In this document: in pieces, positions 34,384-43,965 of the stretch | Layout: each line of letters starts with the position of its first letter | Position numbering within the stretch: the first letter of the stretch is position 1 | Position numbers and translations under genes: made by a program | Notes under the pieces: model-generated | What the model was told of the DNA's origin: nothing | Databases searched by the model: none | The model's input: only the letters and a program-made list of their open reading frames with translations | Source: Campylobacter lari | Lineage (GTDB): Bacteria > Campylobacterota > Campylobacteria > Campylobacterales > Campylobacteraceae | DNA: 64,000 nt | NCBI RefSeq assembly: GCF_001017575.1 | Contig: NZ_CP011372.1 | Coordinates: forward strand, 744,001-808,000 | Reading direction: 5' to 3'

Positions 34384-35631
34384 CTACATCAATTCATATA
34401 ATTTTTTACGCTCACTTGAGCTTCCTATGCCAAGTTGCATACGATATTTTGTGATAGTTCTACGCCCTAGTTGTACACTTGGGAATTCTTTTTGAGTAAG
34501 TTCAAGAATTTTCAAATCACTCAAAGGCTTTTTAGGATTTTCTTTTTTTATTAAATTACTAAGAAAATCTTTAATAGTTGCATTAGAAGTTTCACCATCA
34601 TCCACTGCAGTGGTAAAGAAAGACTTTAAGGGTATTAAGCCTCTGTCACAACTTAAGTATTTATTTGCAATTGCTCTTGAGATGGTAGAAGCATTTCTTT
34701 CAAGATCTTGCGCTAAGTCTTTAAGCTGCATAGGTTTAATATCCCCGCCCATGAAAAAATCATATTGATATTCTATAATCATAAGCCCTAGTTTATAAAG
34801 GGTAGCTTTACGCATAGCTAATGCATCGATTAAATTTTTAGCATCTTTTAAATAAGCACTTAAAAACTCATGATCTAAACCATCTGCTTCAAAAGCAATT
34901 TCAGGGTAATAATCATCATTAATTTTAATTTTAATTTCACCATTTTCTTGATAAATAAATATATCAGGAATGATTTCCATACTCTCTTCAAAATATTCTA
35001 AAAAAGGCGGAATAGAGATTTTTTTAATTATCGCTATAGCCTTTTTATACAAAGGATCTTTGATAAAATCTTTTGCATTTTCTAAATTTAAAATCAACAT
35101 TTTGCAAAACTCATAAAGCTCATCATCTAAGTCAAAATGCTCTAATGCAAAAATAAAAGCTTCTTGATTGTCTTTTGCCCCTACTCCAACGGGATCAAGG
35201 TATTTAAATCTTTGCCTGATTTTTTCTACTTCTAAAGGATCAAATTCACCTAAAATTTCCTCATCATATTCAAAATAACCTTCATGATTTAAACATTCTA
35301 TGATTTTTTCAGCAATGGTTTGGGATTTTTTAGTAGGAAAAAATGGTGGTATGATTTGCTCGCTTAAAAGTTCATACACATTTTTTACTTCTAAGCTTTT
35401 TGTATCAATCATTTGCGTGGTGGTATTTTTACTAAAATATTCTTGATAATACTTGTTTTGATTGTTTGTAATACTTGAGTTTTCTTTGATCTCTATAAAA
35501 GGATTTTCTTTAGCAAATTCATCTAAGCTTTCTTTTAGATCTTCAATATTAGCTTGCAATATAGGAAGCCAAGATCTTAAGGTTTGTGATAGTTTTGCTT
35601 TTTGTGTTATAGAGGTTTTTTGTTTAAGCAT
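34384..35631 (-). CDS. rpoN: RNA polymerase sigma-54 factor
   Basis: Enhancer-dependent sigma factor that in Campylobacter drives the rod, hook and minor flagellin genes together with the FlgSR system. N-terminal Q/L-rich activator-interaction region (SLTLR-like QKAKLSQTLRSWLPILQANIEDL), core-binding domain, HTH, and the C-terminal RpoN box (RRTITKYRMQLGI) that reads the -24 element. 415 residues, normal. Overlaps lptB by one base (TAATG). A likely target promoter is in this window at 26571. Confidence 0.95.
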   Translation of the reverse strand: MLKQKTSITQKAKLSQTLRSWLPILQANIEDLKESLDEFAKENPFIEIKENSSITNNQNKYYQEYFSKNTTTQMIDTKSLEVKNVYELLSEQIIPPFFPTKKSQTIAEKIIECLNHEGYFEYDEEILGEFDPLEVEKIRQRFKYLDPVGVGAKDNQEAFIFALEHFDLDDELYEFCKMLILNLENAKDFIKDPLYKKAIAIIKKISIPPFLEYFEESMEIIPDIFIYQENGEIKIKINDDYYPEIAFEADGLDHEFLSAYLKDAKNLIDALAMRKATLYKLGLMIIEYQYDFFMGGDIKPMQLKDLAQDLERNASTISRAIANKYLSCDRGLIPLKSFFTTAVDDGETSNATIKDFLSNLIKKENPKKPLSDLKILELTQKEFPSVQLGRRTITKYRMQLGIGSSSERKKLYELM

Positions 35632-36356
35632 TATTCAAGTCTAAACTCACTTCCAAGATAGTATTTTTTAACATCTTCATTATGCGCAATTTCATTAGCA
35701 TTGCCACTAGCTAGCAACCTTCCGCTTCTAATCACATAAGCTCTATCGCAAATTGCTAGAGTTTCTCTTACATTATGATCAGTGATTAAAACACCTATAT
35801 TCATAGCCTTTAAATCATTAATCAAGCTTTGAATTTCACTCACTGCGATAGGATCAACACCAGCAAATGGTTCATCTAAAAGTAAAAATTTAGGATCACA
35901 CATAAGCGATCTTGCGATTTCGCAACGCCTTCTTTCACCCCCACTTAAACTCATACCTTTTCTGTGCCTAATAGGCTCTATGCTAAGTAATTCTAGCATT
36001 TGTTCTATCTTTTGTTCTAATAAATTTTTATCCTTATATATTACTTGGGCGGCTAAAAGTAAATTTTCTTCTACGCTTAAGTCTTTAAAAACACTACTTT
36101 CTTGAGGTAAATACCCAATGCCAAGCTTTGCTCTTTTATTAAGCGGTTCTTTTGTGATATCTTGTGAGTCTAAAAACACCTGCCCGCTTGTTGGTAAAAT
36201 AAGCCCACATATCATATAAAAACTTGTAGTTTTTCCTGCCCCATTAGGCCCTAAAAGTCCAACAACTTCCCCACTTTGTACTTCTAGTGAAACATCGTGT
36301 ATGATTTTAGTTTTTTTAATGATTTTTTCTAAATTTCTAGCCTCTAGCTTACTCAT
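35631..36356 (-). CDS. lptB: LPS export ABC ATPase LptB
   Basis: Cytoplasmic ATPase of the LptB2FGC complex that extracts lipooligosaccharide from the inner membrane. Walker [10 protein letters not shown] (36-44), signature LSGGERRR, Walker [14 protein letters not shown], and H-loop [10 protein letters not shown]; the GVDPIAV segment and ICDRAYVI are LptB-like. 241 residues. In the lptB-rpoN order seen across proteobacteria. Overlaps tsaE by 8 bases. Confidence 0.95.
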   Translation of the reverse strand: MSKLEARNLEKIIKKTKIIHDVSLEVQSGEVVGLLGPNGAGKTTSFYMICGLILPTSGQVFLDSQDITKEPLNKRAKLGIGYLPQESSVFKDLSVEENLLLAAQVIYKDKNLLEQKIEQMLELLSIEPIRHRKGMSLSGGERRRCEIARSLMCDPKFLLLDEPFAGVDPIAVSEIQSLINDLKAMNIGVLITDHNVRETLAICDRAYVIRSGRLLASGNANEIAHNEDVKKYYLGSEFRLE

Positions 36357-36756
36357 GTACTATATACTTTCTTTTACTTTCATAAGGAATGATTTGTAAA
36401 ATTATATTAAAAATTTGATATTTATCTAAGTATTTTTTTAATTTTTCATCACCCCACTCTACCAAATGCAAACCCTCTTCAAAAAAATTTTCAATCAAAC
36501 CATTTTTTAAAAGTCCATCAAAACCTTCTTGATAAATATCATAATGATACATTTTACCTTGTTGAAAATCATATTCTTGCATGATAGAAAATGTAGGAGA
36601 ATTAAGTGTTTTTTCTATTCCAAGAAATTGAGCATAGTTTTGCACCAAAGTAGTTTTACCACTTGCTAAATCCCCTTGAAGTAAAATAACTCCGTTTTTA
36701 GGCAAAATTTCACAAAGCTTATAAAGCTCATTTTGACTTAAAATCATTTCTTTCAT
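36349..36756 (-). CDS. tsaE: tRNA threonylcarbamoyladenosine biosynthesis ATPase TsaE
   Basis: ATPase that works with TsaD and TsaB to make t6A37 in ANN-decoding tRNAs. P-loop [21 protein letters not shown] and the late HLVEWGDE match the YjeE/TsaE family. 135 residues, normal. It overlaps the S4-domain gene by 4 bases and lptB by 8. Confidence 0.93.
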   Translation of the reverse strand: MKEMILSQNELYKLCEILPKNGVILLQGDLASGKTTLVQNYAQFLGIEKTLNSPTFSIMQEYDFQQGKMYHYDIYQEGFDGLLKNGLIENFFEEGLHLVEWGDEKLKKYLDKYQIFNIILQIIPYESKRKYIVHE

Positions 36757-37001
36757 TGAATTTTTACCACATATTTTTCTTGCATAGCTTTTGGTATGCT
36801 TTTGGTTGTTGGTATGTCTAAGACTTTATAGATATTAGTATATTCTATAAATTTAATGCTTATTTCATCGCCAATTTTTACTTCTTTACTAGCTTTAACT
36901 ACTTGATTGTTTATACTTACTACGCCACTTTTGCACATATCTTCTGAAATAGCACGACGCTTAGTAATATTAACTACATTTAAAAACTTATCTATTCTCA
37001 T
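36753..37001 (-). CDS. S4-domain RNA-binding protein
   Basis: 82-residue protein that is essentially one S4 fold: MRIDKFLNVVNITKRRAISEDMCKSGVVSINNQ followed by KASKEVKIGDEI, as in HslR (Hsp15)-type proteins that bind 50S-tRNA complexes in ribosome rescue. First gene of the minus-strand run with tsaE, lptB and rpoN. Function by domain only. Confidence 0.85.
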   Translation of the reverse strand: MRIDKFLNVVNITKRRAISEDMCKSGVVSINNQVVKASKEVKIGDEISIKFIEYTNIYKVLDIPTTKSIPKAMQEKYVVKIQ

Positions 37002-37114
37002 AAAAATATTTTATCAAAAAATACAAGAAAATGTTATAAAATGTCTAAATATTTTACATTATATTAAGCTAAATTCGTTAAATTTTAAAATTATTTTTAC
37101 AAAGAGGAAAGACA

Positions 37115-38335
37115 ATGAAAAAAGATATCAAAAAAGTGGTTTTAGCATATTCTGGTGGACTTGATACAAGTATAATTTTAAAATGGTTACAAGATGAGTA
37201 TAAATGTGAAGTGGTAACTTTTACAGCAGATATTGGACAAGGTGAAGAGCTTGAGCCTGCTAGAAAAAAAGCACTTTCTTTGGGTGTAAAAGAAGAAAAT
37301 ATTTTTATTCAAGATTTAAAAGATGAATTTGTAAAAGATTATGTATTTCCTATGTTTAGAGCAAATGCTATTTACGAGGGAGAATATTTACTAGGTACAA
37401 GTATAGCAAGACCTTTGATAGCAAAAGCTTTAGTAGAAATAGCAAATAAAACAAAAGCAGATGCTATTAGTCATGGAGCAACTGGTAAAGGAAATGATCA
37501 AGTGCGTTTTGAATTAGGTGCTTTGGCGCTAAATCCAAATTTAGCCATCATTGCTCCTTGGAGAGAATGGGATTTAAATAGCCGTGAAAAACTCTTAGCT
37601 TATGCGCAAAAACATGGTATTGATATAGCTAAAAAACCAGGTAAATCACCTTATTCTATGGATGCAAATTTATTGCATATTTCTTATGAGGGTTTAGTAC
37701 TTGAAGATCCTGCGGCTAAACCCGAAGCAGATATGTGGCGCTGGGTGAAAGATTTAAAAGAAACTCCAAATGAAAGTGAAGTAATAGAGCTTGAGTTTAG
37801 TAAAGGCGATTTATGTACTATTAATGGAGAAAAAATGTCCCCTGCGCAGCTTTTAGCAAAGCTAAATGAACTTGGCGCAAAACATGGTATAGGTCGTCTT
37901 GATATTGTCGAAAATCGCTATGTTGGTATGAAAAGTAGAGGTTGTTATGAAACCCCAGGTGGAAGCATACTTTTAAAAGCACATCGTGCTATAGAAAGTA
38001 TCACTCTTGATAGAGAAGCAGCGCATTTAAAAGATGAATTAATGCCAAAATATGCAAGTTTGATTTATAATGGCTATTGGTTCTCACCTGAAAGATTAAT
38101 GCTTCAAGCCTTAATTGATGAGTCACAAAAATATGTAAATGGTAAAGTTAAACTTGAATTATATAAAGGTAATGTAATGGTAATAGGTAGAGAAAGTGCG
38201 AATGATAGTTTATTTAGTGAGGCTTATTGTACTTTTGAAGAAGATGCTGTGTATGATCAAAAAGATGCAGCAGGTTTTATAAGATTAAATGCTTTAAGAT
38301 TTATCATCGCAGGTAAAAATGGAAGAAAATTTTAA
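37115..38335 (+). CDS. argG: Argininosuccinate synthase
   Basis: ATP-dependent ligation of citrulline and aspartate, next-to-last step of arginine synthesis. The PP-loop AYSGGLDTS (residues 10-18), [28 protein letters not shown] and the [12 protein letters not shown] ending are those of ArgG. 406 residues, normal. It starts after AGAGGAAAG and has its own upstream region (37002-37114) without an obvious arginine operator that I can support. Confidence 0.96.
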   Translation: MKKDIKKVVLAYSGGLDTSIILKWLQDEYKCEVVTFTADIGQGEELEPARKKALSLGVKEENIFIQDLKDEFVKDYVFPMFRANAIYEGEYLLGTSIARPLIAKALVEIANKTKADAISHGATGKGNDQVRFELGALALNPNLAIIAPWREWDLNSREKLLAYAQKHGIDIAKKPGKSPYSMDANLLHISYEGLVLEDPAAKPEADMWRWVKDLKETPNESEVIELEFSKGDLCTINGEKMSPAQLLAKLNELGAKHGIGRLDIVENRYVGMKSRGCYETPGGSILLKAHRAIESITLDREAAHLKDELMPKYASLIYNGYWFSPERLMLQALIDESQKYVNGKVKLELYKGNVMVIGRESANDSLFSEAYCTFEEDAVYDQKDAAGFIRLNALRFIIAGKNGRKF

Positions 38336-38347
38336 AAAAGGAAAACA

Positions 38348-38791
38348 ATGAAAGTATTATTGATTAAAGATGTAAAAAGTTTAGGAAAAGCAGGAGAAGT
38401 TAAAGAAGTAAAAGATGGATATGGACAAAATTTTTTAATTGCTAAAGGTTTTGCTAAAGCTGCTACACATGAAGTTTTAAAACAGTATGAAGCAGAGCAA
38501 AAGAAAAAGGCAGAAAATTTAAGATTTGAGCTTGCAAATTTGGAAAAATTAAAAGAAGAATTATCTAAAATCACTATTTGCATAGCTAAGCCTGTAGGAG
38601 CTAATGGAAGCTTGTTTGGCGGGGTTACTAAAGATGAAATCGCTCATGCACTAAAGGATCAAAAAGGCATAGAGCTTGATAAAAAAAGCTTAGAATGTGA
38701 TACTATAAAAGAACTTGGTGTGCATGAAATTTCAGCAAAATTAGGCCATGCAATTCATGCTGTGTTTAAGCTAGAAGTTAAAGGAGAATAA
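38348..38791 (+). CDS. rplI: 50S ribosomal protein L9
   Basis: Ribosomal protein with an N-terminal 23S-rRNA-binding domain ([31 protein letters not shown]...), the long connecting helix and a C-terminal domain ([13 protein letters not shown]). 147 residues, normal. It stands alone between argG and hslV rather than in an rpsF operon, and overlaps hslV by one base. Confidence 0.96.
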   Translation: MKVLLIKDVKSLGKAGEVKEVKDGYGQNFLIAKGFAKAATHEVLKQYEAEQKKKAENLRFELANLEKLKEELSKITICIAKPVGANGSLFGGVTKDEIAHALKDQKGIELDKKSLECDTIKELGVHEISAKLGHAIHAVFKLEVKGE

Positions 38792-39333
38792 TGTTTCACG
38801 CAACTACAATTTTAGCTTATAAAGGTAAAAATAAGTCTGTAATTGGTGGAGATGGACAAGTAAGTTTTGGAAACACTGTTTTAAAAAACAATGCGGTTAA
38901 AATTAGAAAATTAAACAATGGGAAAGTATTGGCAGGCTTTGCAGGAAGCACTGCTGATGCTTTTAATCTTTTTGATATGTTTGAAAAACTACTTTCTAGT
39001 TCTAAGGGTGATTTATTAAAAGCTGCAATAGATTTTTCAAAAGAATGGCGTAAGGATAAATATCTAAGAAAACTTGAAGCAATGATGCTAGTATTAGATA
39101 GAAATCATATATTCTTACTTTCAGGAACTGGAGATGTAGTTGAGCCTGAAGATGGCGCTATAGCTGCTATTGGTAGTGGAGGCAACTATGCACTTTCTGC
39201 TGCAAGAGCTTTAGCTAAACACTCAAGTTTAGATGAGGAAGTATTAGTTAAAGAAAGCTTGCAAATTGCTGGTGAAATTTGCATTTATACAAATACAAAT
39301 ATTAAAACTTATGTAATTGAGGATGATAAATGA
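38791..39333 (+). CDS. hslV: ATP-dependent protease peptidase subunit HslV
   Basis: Proteasome-like threonine peptidase of the HslVU protease. The active nucleophile should be T5 in [12 protein letters not shown], so four residues must be removed, not only Met as in E. coli. The [14 protein letters not shown] block and the terminal [11 protein letters not shown] are family marks. The MFxATTIL start is, as I recall, shared with Helicobacter HslV, so it is a lineage feature. 180 residues. Overlaps hslU by 4 bases. Confidence 0.95.
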   Translation: MFHATTILAYKGKNKSVIGGDGQVSFGNTVLKNNAVKIRKLNNGKVLAGFAGSTADAFNLFDMFEKLLSSSKGDLLKAAIDFSKEWRKDKYLRKLEAMMLVLDRNHIFLLSGTGDVVEPEDGAIAAIGSGGNYALSAARALAKHSSLDEEVLVKESLQIAGEICIYTNTNIKTYVIEDDK

Positions 39334-40649
39334 ATTTAACTCCAAAAGAGATTGTAAAATTTTTAGATGATTATGTAATTGGGCAAAAAAATGCCAAAAA
39401 AATCATAGCAATTGCTTTAAGAAATCGTTATAGAAGAATGCAGCTTAGCCCTGAACTTCAAGATGATATCATGCCAAAAAATATTTTAATGATAGGATCA
39501 ACTGGGGTTGGTAAAACAGAGATTGCAAGACGCCTTGCTAAGATGATGGGACTTCCTTTTGTAAAAGTTGAAGCAAGTAAATATACTGAAGTTGGTTTTG
39601 TTGGGCGTGATGTAGAAAGCATGGTTAGAGATTTAGCTAATGCTGCTTTAAATTTAGTAAAAAATGAAGAAAAAGAAAAAAACAAAGAAAAGATTAATGA
39701 ATTTATAGAAAATAAGATTTTAGAAAAACTTTTACCACCTTTACCAAAGGGTGTTAGTGAAGAAAAACAAGAAGAGTATCAAAATTCTTTAGAAAAAATG
39801 CGCGTGAAATTAAAAGCTGGTGATTTAGATGATAGCACAATAGAAGTTGAAATTTCACAAAGTGTATTTGATACTAATCCAAATTTACCACCTGAAATGG
39901 GTGCTATGCAAGATATAGTAAAAGTTATTGGTGTGGGTAATAAAAAAGTTAAAAAAGAAATGAAGGTAAAAGATGCAAGAATAGCTTTAGCTCAAGAAGC
40001 AAGTGAGAAAATTCTTGATATGGAAAGTATTAAAGGCGAGGCTTTAAGAAGAGCTGAAAATGAAGGGATTATTTTTATCGATGAGATAGATAAAGTAGCA
40101 GTTTCAAGCTCAAATTCAAACCGCCAAGATCCAAGCAAAGAAGGAGTGCAAAGAGATTTGCTTCCTATAGTTGAAGGTAGCACTATACAAACTAAATTTG
40201 GTCCTTTAAAAACTGATCATATTTTATTTATTGCAGCAGGTGCTTTTCATCTAAGCAAACCAAGTGATTTAATCCCTGAACTTCAAGGGCGTTTTCCTTT
40301 AAGAGTTGAGCTTGATTCGCTAGATGAGGATGCCTTATATGCTATTTTAACAAGACCTAAAAATTCATTACTAACACAATACATTGAGCTTTTAAAAACT
40401 GAAAATGTAGAGCTTGTTTTTGAAGATGAGGCTATTAGAGAAATAGCAAAAATAGCAAGCAAGGCTAATGAAGAAATGCAAGATATTGGTGCAAGACGCT
40501 TACATACAGTAGTGGAAAAACTTTTAGAGGATATTAGTTTTGAAGCGGATGAATATGCAGGTAAAGTATATAAAATAGATGATTTTAAAGTGCAAGTTAA
40601 ACTTGGAGATATCATAGAAAATAAAGATTTAGCTAGGTATATCTTGTGA
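39330..40649 (+). CDS. hslU: HslU unfoldase ATPase
   Basis: AAA+ ring that unfolds and feeds substrates to HslV. Walker [10 protein letters not shown], the pore GYVG-equivalent GFVGRDV, the I-domain (about 110-240) and Walker [12 protein letters not shown], then sensor-2 [13 protein letters not shown]. The C terminus DLARYIL is the tail that docks into HslV. 439 residues, normal. Coupled to hslV and followed by era with a 4-base overlap. Confidence 0.96.
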   Translation: MNLTPKEIVKFLDDYVIGQKNAKKIIAIALRNRYRRMQLSPELQDDIMPKNILMIGSTGVGKTEIARRLAKMMGLPFVKVEASKYTEVGFVGRDVESMVRDLANAALNLVKNEEKEKNKEKINEFIENKILEKLLPPLPKGVSEEKQEEYQNSLEKMRVKLKAGDLDDSTIEVEISQSVFDTNPNLPPEMGAMQDIVKVIGVGNKKVKKEMKVKDARIALAQEASEKILDMESIKGEALRRAENEGIIFIDEIDKVAVSSSNSNRQDPSKEGVQRDLLPIVEGSTIQTKFGPLKTDHILFIAAGAFHLSKPSDLIPELQGRFPLRVELDSLDEDALYAILTRPKNSLLTQYIELLKTENVELVFEDEAIREIAKIASKANEEMQDIGARRLHTVVEKLLEDISFEADEYAGKVYKIDDFKVQVKLGDIIENKDLARYIL

Positions 40650-41518
40650 AAAGTGGCTTTATAAGCATAGTGGGTAGAACTAATGCGGGAAAAAGTTCTA
40701 TCCTAAATTCTTTATTAGAAGAAAAAGTGGCTATGGTTTCTCATAAGCAAAATGCCACAAGAAGAAAGATCAATGCGATTATAATGCATGAAAATCATCA
40801 GCTTATTTTTATAGATACACCAGGTTTGCATGCAAGCTCTAAGGCTATGAATCAGCTTATGATTGATTTGGCGATTAAAAGCATTGCAGATTGTGATGTG
40901 ATTTTATTTGTAGCTAGTATTTATGATGATATTAAAGATTATGAAAATTTTTTAAGTTTAAACCCTAAAGTACCGCATATTGTATTAATCAATAAGGTTG
41001 ATTTAGTAAAAAAAGAAGTTTTGCTTAAAAAATTAAGCGAGTATTCTCAGTTTAGCTCACATTTTAGTGCTATTATCCCCTATTCTGCAAAGCAAAAATT
41101 TTATAAAAAAATTCTTTTAGATGAGATGATTAAGTATTTGCCTGAACATCCGTATTATTTTGATCCTGAGTTTATTACTACAACAAATGAAAAGGACATT
41201 TATAGAGATTTTATCTTAGAAGCTATATATGAAAATTTAAGTGATGAAATTCCTTATAGTACTGAAGTCAAAATAGAAAAAATCAAAGAACTAGAGCAAA
41301 TTTATTATATCAATGCCACTATCATTACAGATAGTAATTCTCACAAAGGAATGATACTAGGTAAAGATGGTACTACAATTAAGCGTATAGGTAAAGAAGC
41401 TAGGGTTAAAATAGAAAAATTAGCACAAAAAAAGGTAATGCTAAAATTATTCGTTCAACTTGAGAAAAATTGGCACAAAAACGAGCAAAACCTTAAGAAA
41501 ATCCTTTATGATGAGTAA
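40646..41518 (+). CDS. era: Era GTPase
   Basis: Essential GTPase that binds the 3' end of 16S rRNA in 30S assembly. G1 GRTNAGKSS (10-18), G3 DTPG, G4 NKVD, then a C-terminal KH domain ([23 protein letters not shown]). The start is GTG at 40646 overlapping the hslU stop. 290 residues. It overlaps the next gene by about 11 bases. Confidence 0.95.
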   Translation: MKSGFISIVGRTNAGKSSILNSLLEEKVAMVSHKQNATRRKINAIIMHENHQLIFIDTPGLHASSKAMNQLMIDLAIKSIADCDVILFVASIYDDIKDYENFLSLNPKVPHIVLINKVDLVKKEVLLKKLSEYSQFSSHFSAIIPYSAKQKFYKKILLDEMIKYLPEHPYYFDPEFITTTNEKDIYRDFILEAIYENLSDEIPYSTEVKIEKIKELEQIYYINATIITDSNSHKGMILGKDGTTIKRIGKEARVKIEKLAQKKVMLKLFVQLEKNWHKNEQNLKKILYDE

Positions 41519-42518
41519 GAAAACAATTCTAAAAGATTTTCTTGCTTATGAAAAGCTTTTATATATTAAATTTGCAAATCCTATTAGTGAAGATGAAATT
41601 TTAAAAAAGAGTTTTGAAGAGCTTGGTCTTAAAGATGATTTTTCTTATAAGTTAAAGTATTTTCAAGATAAATCTTTTACTCAAGTATTTTTGTGCAAAT
41701 ATGAAGATATTCTAGATATTGATTATATAATCCCAGAACCCTTACTTTTTGAAGTGTATTTTAAAAATAATACAAATGGTGAAAATCTTGCATTATTGTT
41801 TAAGGAAAAATACATAGTTTTAGTGGAGTATTTGGGGTGTGATTTTCAAAATTGTAAAGTTATACCATTAAATGTTTATGGTAAAATATATGAAGAAAAA
41901 TTAAAAAATACCTATAAGCACATTATAAGCATAGATGATACTCAAAATCTTAGCGGTTTTGATAAATTTAATAGTAATATTTTTTATCAAAAATTGTTAA
42001 AAAAATGCGATCAAGTCAAGATTAATTTTACCAACAAAGAAAAAATAAATCATTTGAAATCTTTTAGTTTTAAGATTTTATTGGCTTTTGTTTGTGGAGT
42101 TTTGCTAGCTTTAGCTTATCCCTTGTATTTATATACACAAAAATCATTTTATGAAAATGAGAAAACAAAATATGAAAATTTAATAAAAAAGCAAGATGAT
42201 ATTTTAGAACAGGTAAAAATAAATCAAAAGCAAAATCATGAGTTTAAAAAACTACAAGAAGAAAATGAGTTAAAGGTTGATTTATTGCAAAAATTTTATG
42301 CAAATACACTTTGTTATAAAGATTTTTATGATTTTTTAAAAGTTTTAAATTTTCATCAAGCTCATATAGAGGCTTTGCATGTTAAAAATAATGATTTTAT
42401 TATAGAGCTTAAAAATGACTATGAATTTTATGAAGATTTTAAAAAGCATCATTTTGTATTAAAAAATAAAGAAGTTAATAATGGAAAAATCACTCTTGTT
42501 TTTGAAAAATCTTTATAA
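41508..42518 (+). CDS. Membrane protein with GspL/PilM-PilN-like layout
   Basis: I place the start at ATG 41508 (or the adjacent ATG 41511), near the era stop, since upstream codons only copy era. 336 residues: cytoplasmic part of about 185 residues with strand-helix alternation, one transmembrane helix (about 187-209), a coiled coil (about 213-262), and a small C-terminal domain with beta-alpha-beta-type alternation ending [11 protein letters not shown]. No signal peptide. This is the layout of GspL or a fused PilM-PilN; the next gene resembles GspM/PilO. The family link is structural inference, not sequence identity. It is upstream of and overlaps the next gene by 38 bases. Confidence 0.7.
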   Translation: MMSKKTILKDFLAYEKLLYIKFANPISEDEILKKSFEELGLKDDFSYKLKYFQDKSFTQVFLCKYEDILDIDYIIPEPLLFEVYFKNNTNGENLALLFKEKYIVLVEYLGCDFQNCKVIPLNVYGKIYEEKLKNTYKHIISIDDTQNLSGFDKFNSNIFYQKLLKKCDQVKINFTNKEKINHLKSFSFKILLAFVCGVLLALAYPLYLYTQKSFYENEKTKYENLIKKQDDILEQVKINQKQNHEFKKLQEENELKVDLLQKFYANTLCYKDFYDFLKVLNFHQAHIEALHVKNNDFIIELKNDYEFYEDFKKHHFVLKNKEVNNGKITLVFEKSL

Positions 42519-43020
42519 AAATTTAGAAAATATCTTTGCTAAGTTATCTGATCGTGAATTTACACTAGCTTTGATAGTTGCCTTTGTCTTTGGTTTTTTC
42601 ATGGTTTATATGGGTGTTTTTGACTATTTTGAAAAACAAATGAAGTTATCAAAAGATGAACTATATGTTTTACAAACAAAATACGAGCAAAAACAAGAAA
42701 TGATTTCTGATTTAAAAGAAGATGAAAATATATCTTATAATGATCGCTCGTTTTTAAGTATAAATAAAGATTATCAAAATATTTTAAAGGATATAGAAAA
42801 GAATCTTAATGGAGTGCAATCTTTGCAAATTCAAAGCTATAAAAATCAAGATGAATATTTTGCTTATTATGAATTAAAATTGAGTTTTGTTAGTGATTTT
42901 TATTTTTTAATGCAATTTTTACAAAAACTAGATCCTTATATAAAAGTTAAAAATTTAGAACTTGTAAAATATGAAAATAAATTAAAAATTACACTAAATC
43001 TTATTTTTGCTCTGGTATAA
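42481..43020 (+). CDS. Membrane protein with GspM/PilO-like layout
   Basis: 179 residues: short cytoplasmic N terminus, one transmembrane helix (about 27-49), a coiled coil (about 52-80), then a ferredoxin-like periplasmic domain with two beta-alpha-beta halves (VQSLQIQSYK...YYELKLSFVSDFYFLMQFLQKL and IKVKNLELVKYENKLKITLNL). These are the features of PilO or GspM, inner-membrane assembly-platform proteins. It overlaps the preceding gene by 38 bases. The rnpB promoter lies just after its stop. The proposed role is inference. Confidence 0.7.
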   Translation: MEKSLLFLKNLYKNLENIFAKLSDREFTLALIVAFVFGFFMVYMGVFDYFEKQMKLSKDELYVLQTKYEQKQEMISDLKEDENISYNDRSFLSINKDYQNILKDIEKNLNGVQSLQIQSYKNQDEYFAYYELKLSFVSDFYFLMQFLQKLDPYIKVKNLELVKYENKLKITLNLIFALV

Positions 43021-43035
43021 AAATAATTTTTTTGG

Positions 43036-43041
43036 TAGAAT
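43036..43041 (+). promoter_or_regulatory. -10 box for rnpB
   Basis: TAGAAT located 7 bases before the expected 5' end of RNase P RNA, after a T-rich stretch. Confidence 0.6.
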
Positions 43042-43048
43042 TTATCTA

Positions 43049-43364
43049 AACATGGCAAGCGATCGCTTCTTTTTGAAGAGGAAAGTCCGAGCTGCAATAA
43101 GACAAAGATTCCATCTAATGGATGGCTAGGGTAACCTAAGGGAAAGTGCAACAGAAAGAATACTACCATATTTTTATGGAAAAGGTGAAACGGTAGAGTA
43201 AGAGCCTACCAGTAGCTTTGGTAACAAAGCTAGCTATGTAAACCCAATCTGCAGCAAGAAGGGGTGGTTTTAGTCTTATAATATAACCCTTCGCTTGAGC
43301 TTGTTTGCAAAAACAAGTCTAGATAAATGATCGCTCTTGACAGAACTCGGCTTATCGCCATGTT
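43049..43364 (+). ncRNA. rnpB: RNase P RNA (bacterial type A)
   Basis: Catalytic RNA that removes 5' leaders from pre-tRNAs. The P1 helix pairs AACATGGC at the 5' end with GCCATGTT at the 3' end. Conserved core elements are visible: GAGGAAAGTCC (43078-43088, P4 5' side), GTGCAACAGAAAG, GGTGAAACGGTAGAGTAAGAGC-CACCAG-type region, and the P4 3' side ACAGAACTCGGCTTAT near 43340-43355. The 3' end abuts, within a base or two, the stop codon of a minus-strand gene (43365). Ends are accurate to a few bases. Confidence 0.95.
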
Positions 43365-43580
43365 TTACTTCATATAAGCAGAAGCTTTTTTGAGTTTTTG
43401 TAAATTAATAGCTACTTCATCTTGCTTTTTTTTCATGAAAGCTATTGCTTCATTGGTAAGCGCTAAAGCCTCATTGGGATAATCTTTAAAGTCAGGTTTT
43501 TCGATGAGTTTAACTATTTTTTCCACATCTTCAGTATATACAGCTAATTTAAACTCATCTATCCATTTTTTCTCGCTCAT
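43365..43580 (-). CDS. Small helical protein downstream of fliS
   Basis: 71 residues starting MSEKKWIDEFKLAVYTED; this ATG overlaps the fliS stop by four bases (ATGA), so I prefer it over an ATG 21 bases upstream inside fliS. Entirely helical and charged: EKIVKLIEKPDF, then a long helix ALALTNEAIAFMKKKQDEV. Position and size recall FliT, the chaperone of FliD usually encoded after fliS, but the sequence does not let me claim homology. It ends directly against rnpB. Confidence 0.78.
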   Translation of the reverse strand: MSEKKWIDEFKLAVYTEDVEKIVKLIEKPDFKDYPNEALALTNEAIAFMKKKQDEVAINLQKLKKASAYMK

Positions 43581-43948
43581 TTTTGATGTACTTCCCTCCA
43601 AGCTTCTAATAAGCCTTTTACTACATTTATTACTTCATCTACTCTAGCCTCATTATTTTCTATGTTTGCTAAAGAAAGAAGTTGTAATTCTCTAGTATAT
43701 AAACCACTTAGATAATGTGCTACATCCCCGCCTTTTTCATAATCAAGACAGTTAATAAGCTCAACAAAAATAGCACTGGCTCTTTTTACATAATACACTC
43801 TTTCTTCAATATTTTCATTTTGTATGGCTATTTTTATTCTACTAGCAAAGCGTAGAATCCCTCCGTATAACATCTCTATAAGTTTTTCTTGAGATTCTAC
43901 ACCTGCTTGGCTTTGTGAATATGCATTGTAAACTGCACTATTTACCAT
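43577..43948 (-). CDS. fliS: Flagellin export chaperone FliS
   Basis: Cytoplasmic chaperone that binds the C terminus of flagellin and keeps it unfolded for export. The start AVYNAYSQSQAGVESQEKLIEMLYGGILRF is a textbook FliS N terminus; four-helix bundle of 123 residues. Third gene in flaG-fliD-fliS, 17 bases after fliD, coupled to the small gene that follows. Confidence 0.93.
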   Translation of the reverse strand: MVNSAVYNAYSQSQAGVESQEKLIEMLYGGILRFASRIKIAIQNENIEERVYYVKRASAIFVELINCLDYEKGGDVAHYLSGLYTRELQLLSLANIENNEARVDEVINVVKGLLEAWREVHQK

Positions 43949-43965
43949 TTAAATCCTTTCTTGTT

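Noticed and set aside
37002-37114. Arginine operator upstream of argG
   Set aside because: AT-rich sequence allows weak ARG-box-like matches, but none is convincing.
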